Shown here: in pieces, positions 11,073 to 21,746 of the stretch
Numbering within the stretch: the stretch's first letter is position 1
Layout of the letters: each line of letters begins with the position of its first letter
Origin: Calcarisporiella thermophila CBS 279.70
Taxonomy: Eukaryota > Calcarisporiellomycota
NCBI RefSeq assembly: GCF_041956535.1
Contig: NW_027192196.1
Coordinates: 675,823-739,822, forward strand
Reading direction: 5' to 3'
DNA length: 64,000 nt
Notes under the pieces: generated by a model
The model's database searches: none
What the model was told of the DNA's origin: nothing
What the model saw: the letters and a program-made list of their open reading frames with translations, nothing else
Made by a program: the position numbers and the translations under genes

Positions 11073-11727
11073 GTCGAAAAAATGACGAATTTAGATACTG
11101 TGATATTTATAAAAAATATACAGCCAATGGACAGGATTGCTATTATTTAATAATGTGGGGTATATTGCCAGTGCGAAATGGATGGAATTCAGTAAGAACA
11201 AGAGAGAATGAGTGTGAATTGTTAAATGGGTATGTAATATACAACAATGACAGCAAGAGGGGAAGAGGGAAATGGTCAGACAAAATCGCCTGAAATAATT
11301 TTCAAAGTTGGGATTTTCGGGTCCGCGTGAGCAATTTACCATTGAACTCCGAGGTTTCTTTTCTCACTTTTGTCATCCGGTGACGTCTTTGTTCCAGTCT
11401 GATAAGTAGGGGATTAATATTGAGATTTTTCTTTGCCTCTTTTTAATCGCAATCAATAAACTCATAGATAGACCGTGTGGTCCGCTTTTTTTTATTTTTC
11501 TTCTAACTCGCACCCCATTCCCCATTCTCTTTTGTATTCTCCGACTTTTTTCTCTTGGCAGCTATTTGTCTTTGAACCCGCTTTCAAGAATAATTCCTAA
11601 TCCCAAAAAAGTTAAATGTTGTATTAAGTTTTTCTCTTCCGGAATATCATATACTTATCTTTATTATTCTCCTTCTTTTGCTTTATTTCCTTCCTTCTCT
11701 CACAAAGAGCATAATTGCCAGCACATA
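11073..11727. promoter_or_regulatory. Divergent promoter region, chitin deacetylase / BEM3
   Basis: About 650 bp between two head-to-head genes. It is rich in pyrimidine tracts on the plus strand (TTCTT, CTCCTTC) ahead of BEM3. An in-frame TTG-initiated extension of BEM3 reaches back to 11566 but lacks an ATG. Confidence 0.5.
11104..11111 (-). promoter_or_regulatory. TATA-box candidate of the chitin deacetylase gene
   Basis: On the minus strand the sequence reads TATAAATA, about 32-40 bp upstream of the start codon at 11072. Position and sequence fit a TATA element, but the transcription start is unknown. Confidence 0.4.
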
Positions 11728-14700
11728 ATGTCTGGTAGCGCATTACCTAACTTATTTGACTCATCGATGAGTTCACACCCAGCATCTCCACCTGCTGATA
11801 ATGCTTCGCCCCTACGCTCACAAAATGAGAAGCTATGGAAAATCATTTCTAAACAACGCGGAATTATCCAATCTATGAAGGAGGATTTTCAAGCGATTTC
11901 GCTCGAGAGAGATCACCTACTTCGACAGAACAAGGAACTCAAACGCGAGATTCAGCATCTTCGATCTGCAGAAATTAATTCACAATTTTCATCGGCACCT
12001 TCTGGACAACTGCAATCCTCTCAACAGCCTTCGTCGTCGACTTCCTCGCAACCACATGGGGATGATACGCATAAATCTAATCAAACACAAGCTTCTCGTC
12101 TGCAACATCGACTCAATTTAACGGGAGATGCAGTCAGCAAATCTTTACCAAAGTCGCCGTACATGGGGCGCACTGGATCAAATAGCGGGTCTATTGATAC
12201 CAGAATGCCGCCAACGAGAGCAACAAATACATCAGGCATGCCTGACGCCAGTCCTGCTACAGAATTATTAAATAAGGAAATATCCTATCTTGGCGAAAGT
12301 GGAGGTCTAGAAAGTAATTTGGCCGGTCAGTCGCATGATAATGAGAAGGATATGAGCGACCGTCCATTGATTGAGCCAAGCGTAGCAGAGAATAGTCCAT
12401 TTTTTGCCGAAAGCCTCTCAAACAACGGTCCTAACGTTCATTCGCATAGCTCCTCTGATAAGCTTGAACATCAGTCTCCACAACAACAGCACCGCGAACC
12501 ATCCAAGCTCTGTCCTGGCCCAGTAAATCCTCTGTTGAGTTCATTGGTTGGAAATTCTGGTGTATCTGTGCAGATTGAAAAAACCGAATCTACGGAGGGA
12601 GAAAATCCATATTTCATCATAAATGTACTCAAACAGCAGCCCTCGGGAAAGATGGATGAACTGTGGAGCATTGGGAAATCCTACGATGATTTTTTGGCAC
12701 TAGAAACTAAGGTTTGCATATCATTATTGCGAATGATCTTAGTTTATTTTATTAATACGATCTTCCCAGCTCATGTTGCACAGCGGTCACAGCGCACTGA
12801 TACATCTCCCAGACAAATCTACTTTTAAGGCGAAGTCACCGAGCATACTGGCAGAGAGACAAGTGAGAATAACCCCTTTTTTAGGAACCAAGCTAGATTT
12901 CATACCAACTCCCTCGCATTTTTAGATATCATTGGAGCGCTACATAAACCATTTTCTATCGCTGCCCAACGGCGATAACACGGATGTGTGCGAATTTTTA
13001 AGCACAAATGTGCTTGAGAATAAGAACCAGCCACAAGTATTATTTCATTGTTTATGTCGGTCTGCTCTCTTATTCAATTTGAATACTGTTGTAGGAGAAG
13101 GATTATAAGGAGGGATTTTTAACCAAAATAAGCGCCAGTGGATTTTATAAGCTCTATTTTTCATTGGAGCACGCGCCATATTTGGATTACTCTGAAAAGG
13201 TATTTTGTATCCGACAAGTCTGTTTTCTGGTAATGTTGCATTTTTTTTTCTCATCCACTTTCGATCAATTTCTTGTTGTAGAGGAATGGTCCAAGTCTTG
13301 GCCGCATCGACCTTTCCCAGGCTACTCTATCGCAACTTCAACAGACCTCAAGTCTCCCTGAGGGCTCGCCCTTTGAACCCTACCGCAATGCATTTGTTAT
13401 CTACGAGAGTCGAGTTCCAAATAATGTGGCCACCATTCGTCATGTGTTGTGTGCAGAGACGGATAGGGATCGGGATGAGTGGATCCATAATTTATCCAGG
13501 TGGGCTCAGATAGCGCCAGGTTCTAGTGAAGAGAATAAGAAAGATGATGAGAAGGAACACTCCAACCTTAGAGTGTTAGAGACACACCCACTACATCCAA
13601 TGAAAAGCGGGGATTTTGGCGAGTGTTTTGACAAGCAAGAGAAGAGTGCGAAAACACTTGAGCTGGCAATAGATGAATCCAAGGTAGAAGGTCTTGATGT
13701 TCCTATGCCAAATTCGGCGCCTCCTTACAAGACTCACTTCGCTCTCGGCGAACCTGCTGAGACGAGAAAGGGTAGAGCAAGTGTCGATCATACTTCAAGG
13801 CATTTCGACCCAAAGCATTCTATTGCCGGTGGCTTGTCCAAGACCGCTCCGGCGCTTTTCAAGAATGAGCCTTCTCCGCAGACTCTTAAAGAGCTGCAAC
13901 CACAGCAGCAACAGCAGCAACCTCAGCAACAACTTCAGCATCAACCGCAGCAGCAACTACGCCCCCATGAGCAAGAAAAGGAGGCTGGAACTGGCGCACC
14001 ACCAAGTTCACCTCCTGATGACAATCGTCAACCAGGAATTAAGCAGAAGCTTCGGTTCACCATGGCAATAGGCCGCTTGTTTCGCTCCGACAATAACAAT
14101 AATAGCAGTAGTGGCAATGCATACAACAATAGTGCCAATAATAATAGCAGTCCCATTCCCAACGGCAGCACTACTGGTTATAAAAATGGCAGCGGCAGCG
14201 GTGGACAGTTCAGCAGCAGCTACAATAATAGTTCTGGCGGTAGTAATCAAGGTTATCCGTCGGCTTTAATCCCACCTCATCAAATCCAGCGAGATCAGCA
14301 CAATATCTCGAATAGGCCCCCAGTCAATGCTGGGATGTATGCGAGTAGGCCAGGGTATGCACGTGGTGTTTTTGGGGTTCCTCTTAGCGAAACGCCTCTG
14401 GTAAAGTGCGCAGACGGATGTGAATTGCCGACGGTGGTATATCGATGCGTGACCTATTTGGAGGCCAAGGGGGCTGAAAAAGAGGAGGGAATTTACCGAC
14501 TTTCGGGAAGTTCGGCTACGATTAAGATGCTAAAAGATCGCTTCAGTACCGGTAAATTTTAAAACCTCCCTCCCCCTCTTTTTTTTTGGATTATAGAACG
14601 GTTATTGAGCTATATTTCCATTATCTTTTTTTCTTTGATAGAAGGAGATTTCGACTTGCTTGGTTCCGGTGAATACTACGATGTGCATGCAGTGGCATGC

Positions 14701-15333
14701 TTGCTTAAGCTGTATCTACGCGAACTCCCACAAAATGTTCTTACTCGAGAACTGCATCCGAGATTCATGAGTATAATAGGTAATTCATGTGATTGGCAAA
14801 ATGCTGGTGACTTGTATGCTCAATCGCCTCCTCTGGCTTTAGATGTTGCAGATCGCAACGCACGGGTGCTCGAGCTTGGCCGCCTGGTGCTCGAACTTCC
14901 TCTCGTCAATTATTCTCTACTCCGTACGCTCTTGGGACATCTCTTGCGGGTGGTTCAAAATTCCGACTCCAACCGAATGACGATTCGTAATGTTGGGATT
15001 GTGTTCTCGCCCACCCTGGGGATCCCAGCCGGGATTTTCAGTTTGTTGATGCTGGAATACAAAAGCGTCTTCCGGATGGAGAATGGCGAGCGGAGGCCAG
15101 GCGAGGGATCCAACTCCGGGGAGGAAGATAAGAGCCGCTTGCTGAGAAATAGCTTACCGGATACAGAGGCACAGGAACTGGCTGATGTTCCGGTGCCGCT
15201 CCCTTCCTTGGGCCCTAGCCCACATATCCACTCGTCCAACGAAGCTGGACATCCACCCTTCCACCCCAACACGATAACAGCAACCGCAGGCGGTGATCCT
15301 CTGGCAAAGGCCTCAAAGGATACAGAGCAATGA
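11728..15333 (+). CDS. BEM3: BEM3-type Rho GTPase-activating protein (PX-PH-RhoGAP)
   Basis: 1084-residue protein. Exons: 11728-12711, 12770-12862, 12926-13036, 13095-13199, 13282-14551, 14642-15333. Domains in order: a short coiled coil (about 30-85), a PX domain (about 285-390, including ENPYFIINVL and LERYINHFLSLP), a PH domain (about 397-505, KDYKEGFLTKISASGFYKLY to DEWIHNLSRW), a disordered stretch with poly-Gln (about 637-665) and Asn/Ser/Gly runs, then RhoGAP (about 794-1000). The RhoGAP has the arginine finger in EEGIYRLSGS and also YLRELPQNV and NVGIVFSPTLGIP. In yeast Bem3 stimulates GTP hydrolysis by Cdc42 at polarity sites, recruited through PX/PH lipid binding. It converges with the Cdc42 effector CLA4. 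Confidence 0.95.
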
Positions 15334-15781
15334 CATGCCGGCTATCCGCCGAATCCCTGAATACATAGCGTTAAATTAATGTTGGCTAAGCTTTGTTAAA
15401 GTGAAAAAATAACTATGTTAGCATATATTATTTGATTGTAGTTGTAAATTGTTTGTTTTTGGCCCCTTACTATCAATCTTGGCTGGTTTTCAAGAATGGC
15501 TTCGAGCCAGTGTCACTCAATAGGCATATTCATTTTTATCCAAGTAATATTGGCCCCTCGAGTTTAGGGACTCAAAAGGAAGTGATAAAAAGACAACATT
15601 TATTTTTCAACCATAGAAGTATATATATAAAGAGATCAAAGCACTGGGGTTAATTTAGAAGAGGGAAAAAAAAAACAATATAAAAGTAGTAACACGGCTT
15701 ACCATAGAGCCTTCCGAGCAGATGGGAAATAAAAAATAATAATAAAAAAAAAAAGCAATGTCGAAGAGACGGCCAGCATAT
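15334..15781. other. Shared 3' flank of convergent BEM3 and CLA4
   Basis: AT-rich, with A-runs and AATAA-type hexamers near 15720-15750. No gene seen. Confidence 0.6.
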
Positions 15782-18451
15782 CTAATGCCCTCCCCGCGAC
15801 TTGAATTTTAACAAAGAGGCCAGAATCGCTGGCGATCCCCCGGCTCTTTTCAAGAATTCATGCTCCAATAGCTCGGCGCTAGTAGCCCTTGACTTCACGT
15901 CCACGCACAAGCACACCGCCAAAAAGCTCTTGAGCTCACGGCTCAGCGCCTGCGGGTTCTTGAGCGTGGGGGTTCCGTTGGTGGCAATCAAATACAAGGC
16001 TTTTAGTGGCTCCTCATCAAGATAGGGCGGCTCCTTCTCAATCATCTCAATGGCCATGATTCCCAGGGACCAGACGTCGACTTTGGCACCATACTGCTTT
16101 TGCTTCACGACCTCGGGCGCCATCCAGTACGGCGTGCCGACCATGGTGGCACGCTTCGACTTCTGTTCCGTCAGCTTGGCACAGAAGCCAAAATCAGTCA
16201 GCTTCACTTGGCCTTGGGCGTTAAGCAGGACATTGTCGCTTTTGATGTCACGGTGGATGATGTTTTGGGAGTGGAGGTGGGTGAGCCCTTTACATGCCTA
16301 GTATTAAACAGCGAAAGGAAAAACAAAAGGTTAAACGAGAGCGAGCAAATAGAAGCATAGGTTGGCGGAGCACGTTGTTTTGTGCCGGCGTTGATGCCAG
16401 CGCTTTGCACATAGCACGTCCGCCCTATTTACCTCGAGACAAACCCGGGCAATCTGTTCCTCGGACATGGTGTTGTTCTCGATCACATCGGTCAGAGCCC
16501 CGCCCTCCATGAACTCCATCACGACCCACAGGTCATTTCCGCCCAACAAGAATGCATCCAGAAAATTCACAATGTTGGGGTGTTGGCTCTCCTTCATCAC
16601 CAGGATTTCGTTGACAATGAGCTCTTTCCGCGGCTGGCTTGCCAGATTCATCTGCTTGATCGCAACCTTCTGCTTAGTATGAAAGTGCCGTGCGACATAG
16701 ACTGAGCCCGATGCGCCCTGGCCGACCTTTTTTAGTTTAGCATAGAGGGTATTTGGATCTGCACGGGAGACAACCGACCCTAAAAGTAACAAAGTTAATT
16801 GTTGGTGAGCAAGGAGGTTTATTATCCTATTATTTAGCATTTGCATCCCCGTATACTTACGCAATTTCTCCATCAGCTGTGCCTCCGACATCGTACTTAT
16901 CCGCTGTTCTACTTTCTTTGCTTTCACAAGCGGCCCCTTCTCCAATTGCTCCAACGTCTTTTGCGTCGGAGTCTGCTGCGCATGAACTGCATGAGGAGCA
17001 TGAGGGCGCGGTGGAGGCGGATGACCGTTAGGGTACCTCCCAGGTGGCGGCGGTGGCCTGGTATCCTGTCTCTTGGGCATCCGGTCTCTCTCCCTCTCTC
17101 GTTCTCTTTCGCGCAGTTCACGAGGTTCTCGAGGCGGCTCCCGTGAGCGTTCACGGCGCGGAGAACGATCACGCTGGACATCTCGCGATGATTTGGGAGG
17201 AGGCTGTGAGCCTGGGGGATACGGTGCAAGACGGGATGATTGAAGGGTGGGATGATGAGACATGGGAGTGGGATTACGTGCGTGGTCTACAGGGGAATGA
17301 GTATGCTGCTAAGAGATAGGCGGTAAAAAAAAGATGGATTAAAAAAGTGTTTTGAGAATGTCCGAGAGCAATAGTTGCATACCGGAATACGAAGGTGAGC
17401 TGGCGAGGATGAATATTGTGAATCCGGGGTATTCGCCAGAGTGGATGACGAAGACAGCGACGAAATTGAAGCAGGTGAGGGAGGAGCGCGCCTCTCTCGT
17501 TCCTCGCCCGGGTGGGGGGGATACGGCCTGCGGGATGCGGCCCCATTCCCATTCGTATAATGTTGCGGACTTGATGAAGAAGGCGATGCAAGGGTTAGCT
17601 CGCTGAAGTCGGAATCCAAGGACTCCGTTGGGTATTCCATTCGAGGGGATGGGGTGCGGGCGTTGGCACTGTTTGGTGTAGGGGGAAGGAGATCATTCCA
17701 CTTGTTATTCCGTTCGTTGTGTTCGAAGAGACTCTCCTCTTGCTCACGCCGCTGTTGATCCGTATAGAACTCGAGCACATCCATGACTGCCTGCGGGTTC
17801 TTTGCATAGTCCTCCTGGGTGATGTGTGATCCCTTGAGTAGCTGCGTCCACTCGTCAGGAAGTCCCTGAAATGACAGAAAAAGGGCTCGGTCAAATAGAT
17901 AGTTAAAATGAAGAGGGCGACGGTCCATTTGACTTACGGTAAACATTCCCTTTACGTGATCATAACCGACGTGAGTCAAATGCTGAAAATTAGTTGGACC
18001 CGATGCTCCAAGAGGCGATAGCTAAAGGGAAATGGATGAAAAAGGGATCATTAGCTCGCAAAGAAGCGAAATAAGCCCAACGAAAGCCACTCACATTATA
18101 AATCTCATCCATCCACGAGTAGAGCTCCTCATCCGTCTTGCAGGAAATATAGTAAGACTTCTCACGGCTCGTCATCTCGAAACAATAGGGCTTGAGATCG
18201 GTTCGATTTACAGCCGTTAGATCTTGCAATAAGACGGTAGCGAGGCATTGATTGGGACTTTGCTATAGGCACGGAAAGGGGTAAGAAAAAAAAAATGCGG
18301 TGCCGTCTAGAAAATAGCAGCACAATACCTCATTGCGATAGAATTTCAAGGACTCATCGTTGAGAACGAGATACCGCTTCGACCAAATAAAACTGCGTAG
18401 CCCATCCTCTTTTACCGAGAGGAATCCAGCCTTGTGTGTGCGAGAAACCAT
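15782..18451 (-). CDS. CLA4: CLA4-type p21-activated kinase (PH-CRIB-kinase)
   Basis: 722-residue Ser/Thr kinase. Exons on the minus strand: 18451-18329, 18262-18095, 18021-17938, 17865-17383, 17308-16861, 16779-16433, 16297-15782. It has a PH domain (1 to about 100; [20 protein letters not shown]), a CRIB/p21-binding domain from about 101 ([20 protein letters not shown], then GLPDEW), a Pro/Arg/Ser-rich linker, and a kinase domain (about 449-705). The kinase has the glycine loop [21 protein letters not shown] (catalytic Asp near 568), TDFGF and [11 protein letters not shown] plus CRIB marks it as the Cla4/Skm1 branch of PAKs rather than Ste20. It should be recruited by PI4P and Cdc42-GTP to sites of polarised growth and septation. 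Confidence 0.96.
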
Positions 18452-19175
18452 GTCCCTGAGACTATAGTGGGGAGAATTCGAAGGCGAATGTGGATAGTGG
18501 AGGCGGGGTAATGTAAAGAAGATCTACCACTAATGTACAGGGTGGAGGGGAAAATACACACAAATGTAGAGAGAATAACAACAATAAAAAAAGGGGGTGT
18601 GAGGAGAGGGTGATAAAACCTTGTTTTAGAAAATGGAACGGAAAATGGTGCTCAATCCAAATAGTTGATGATGGGAATTGCTTCGCCAGCTGGGGAAGGG
18701 GGTCATAAGAAAGGGCCGGCCCTTTCGATAGCAGAATAATTTAGAAGAGAGAGACTCTTTTCTCACAAGAAAGCTTCCTTGCGCACCTTAAGCTTACGGT
18801 GATTCAAAGCACTGGGAGTGGAAGAGAATGAATCGAACTCGCAGCAAGTGCGCAGCCAAAAATTTTAAAAAAAATTTCAAAAGGAGATTAGCTAGTTCCT
18901 AGTCGTATATTTACACGTTATTTCGGGACCCGTCACACAAGAACGGCCATCCACCAAAAAGTATAAAAGAGAAGGTTACGAAAGTCAAAAAACGGAGTTT
19001 CCGGTGAGGTGTCAAGAGGAATAGAAAACAATGAAAGAGGAACAGAAGAGCAGAGGAAACGAAAGCAAAGGCGAAAGAAAAAGTGGGGCTACAACTAACT
19101 GCAACGTCCTACACAAATAGCAGATGAGGGGGAGAGGGGGGAAATATGGATAATAAATTCTAGATTATTCCAAGC
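18452..19175. other. Intergenic, promoter side of CLA4
   Basis: 5' flank of CLA4 and 3' flank of the methyltransferase gene, both on the minus strand. It has purine-rich patches (GAGAGGGG, AAGAGGAA). No coding signal was recognised. Confidence 0.55.
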
Positions 19176-20594
19176 TTAATTTTGATTATTTTCTTTATCG
19201 TCGCGGGGTGCCTTTTGTGCCGTGACCACGTAGATATTATTATAAGTCTTGTACTCCTCAAACTCCTGCAGACTTTGCTCCGTCATCATGTCGTACTCTT
19301 CGTTCGAGGCGCCCAGTGCCATTAACAAGGAGGGCTTCAACGCCGTCATTACCGATAAGAAATCTGATCTTGCCAATTCTCCGCAGCGACCGCCCCAGCG
19401 TCCAATGGGTATGCTCACGTATTTTTTGGTTATATTAGTCATGTTCTTTGACTGGTAGAGATATTTGTGGAGATTGCGGGCAATACTAGGGCTAAGGTCG
19501 CGAGCTCGAAGGCTGAAGAGAACTGGAGGAGTTTCATTTCAGTATTTGGTTTCTTTTTCTCTCACTAGTCCTCACTAGTGAGTTGAAGTGGGAGGGGGAG
19601 GGAAGCTTCGCCTTACCTTGATCGTTGAGTTTTGTCAGTGTCGGGCCGCGCCGCTTAAACTCATGATCCGATTCGGTCCACTCCAGATATCCGTCGCGCT
19701 TCAGCACCCTAGTCAACTCAGCAAGCACGAATGGCCACTGTTCCCTGGTGAATGCAAGTGCCATTCCACGCAGGCATACATAATCAAATTCTTCATCTTC
19801 AAACGGGAGGGGCTCAACAAGATTCACTATTCGAAAAGTGCAGTTTGACGGGACGATAGTCGAAGGAAAAGAGTTGGCAATATCCACGCCTACAAAAGAA
19901 GACCGTGAAAACTCCGTGGCCATTTCCTAGTATTCAAGGTCAAGTTTAGCATTTCCCAGTAATATCCGGTTCAGCTTGTATAGCAGTACCATTGTCCATG
20001 ACCCAGGTCCACATCTACAAGCGAGGAGAGAAAGAGAAGGGATATATTTAGACGTTAGTGGCCGCCCTCAGTAACTTATGGAGAAATGGCATCTATCCGC
20101 CATAGAGAAAAGACCTTACCCAGCGTCTAGAACCTTAATGCCCCTCTCCAAGTCCTCCCTTATTGGGGCCGAAAAATTTCTACAAGTCAAGGATAATGAG
20201 GGGGATAGGATTGGACCCATTAGTTGAATGAGCGAAACACAAAATAGGAGGGGCTGACTATTAGCTACCCTTGGAATAAGTATCGATAGATGTAGTGCAG
20301 CATTTGCAATCGATCTATCTCCTCTTCATCGCTCGGCATAATGTATTTAATTCCGCGCACATTCAGGAAGCGTCGCCCATCCACGTAGTGAAATTGATGG
20401 GCATTGGATGTACTAAGAGCTTGCTGATTATCTTTGACAAAGGATTGCGAGGAATCCGCGATGGCTGCGGGGCTTGATGTATGCGCTCGTATATTGCTAA
20501 TGTCGAAGCGCTTTTCTCCGCCACGAACATCGGTGAAAGATCTCTGGGAAGAGGCGGGATCACGGCCTCGAAGCGATGAAGAATTGTGACCCAT
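19176..20594 (-). CDS. SAM-dependent methyltransferase of the Mucoromycota-type expanded family
   Basis: 355-residue protein. Exons on the minus strand: 20594-20269, 20179-20120, 20014-19990, 19926-19617, 19522-19176. The N-terminus is Ser-rich and disordered (MGHNSSSLRG). It is followed by DGRRFLNV, DEEEIDRLQMLHYIYRYLFQ and GNFSAPI. The class I fold then shows motif I KVLDAGCGPGSWTMEMA, FVGVDI, and LPFEDEEFDYVCLRGMALAF, then a helix ending LTRVLKRDGYLEWTESD. A C-terminal cap (SIARNLHKYLYQ, GRWGGRCGELA) completes the domain. This layout is a family I know as strongly expanded in Mucoromycota with unknown substrate. The third exon is only 25 nt and carries the SAM-binding GCGPGSWTM. The target molecule cannot be deduced. 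Confidence 0.85.
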
Positions 20595-21746
20595 GTTTAC
20601 GAAGCTAGATTGGTAATTGCCCTTTGATTATGAGCATATATCCCGGATATGTAAGGGATTTCCGCTACTAGTGATCCTTAATCACGATTCCTCGCTGGGG
20701 GAGATGTAAGAGTGTGGATGTCTCTCCAGATTTTTCTTGATGGACGAGGGGGAGCACGGAAAATCAAGGGAGAAGAATAAGGAGATGGTAGAGATGGGAA
20801 AGCAGCTCTTTTTGCTCTCTCACTTTCAGTAAATGCACCCCGTGGAGTAAGCTTTGTTCGGCCGCTCAAGGAAAATACGAAAAGTCAAAGTGGGTGTTGA
20901 CTTTCTCTGTTGCACAGTACACAACACAGACGATTTTTTTATTCTTGTGTCTCAAAGTTTTCCAATTTTAATTAATTCACACTTCGCTACTTTGACTGAA
21001 TATTGTGCAATGCGGCCATCTTTACTCTTCTCAGGCAGAGATTGTGAGTCCATTGTGTGGCAGGGGGCAATGAGGGCGGCCCGCAGCTTTCCCCGGTCTT
21101 GCGCTCGCAGAGCCCCCTCCCCCTGCCCATAGGCCCTGACTATCTTTGAAGCTGAGGTTGTGGTCAGCTTTTCACCTAATATTATGCTACAAGGTCAATG
21201 CGCATTCCACAAAATTCGGTGGTAGCTATTGGGAGGGGTTTTGGAAACTTGACGGTTTCAATCTTCTCCGATTTGCAGCGGTGGCCACCTTACTCAGCCG
21301 AATCCCCCTCAATGCAAATGGGATTGATGGCAAGACGACCAGGGCTATAGCATACGGCCCCTCTCTCTCACAAACAAATTGGCTCCAGCCGGCTGAGTCA
21401 CCTGAGCAAAAGAGAAACATTCGAGTGGTGAGCCGGGGGCCTTTCTGACACTCGCGTCGTCAGAGTCTGGCCAGCTAGAAACATTTCCACCGCCAGGAAC
21501 GAGGGCGGCAGGGGAGCTCGGGAGGCCAAATCATCCTCCACGATGCCAATCCACGGCACCAAGTCCTCTGGATATTTCTCCGGGCCGGATCCAAGCCTTG
21601 CCCCCTTATTGGGATGGAGATTTGTCCATGACTGGAATGGGGGGCTTATTCAAATTTAATAAAACACGCGTGAGTCGCGTCACTTCCAGCTCCAAACCTG
21701 CACCGCATCAAAACCCTCAAGCTCTAACTACTAGCCGCGGAACAAA
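20595..21746. promoter_or_regulatory. Long divergent intergenic region, methyltransferase / Spindly-like gene
   Basis: About 1.15 kb separates the two head-to-head starts. The part from 21050 to 21600 is noticeably richer in G+C than other intergenic stretches here. Small ORFs occur but none resembles a known family. It probably holds promoters and the 5' UTR of the plus-strand gene. Confidence 0.5.
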
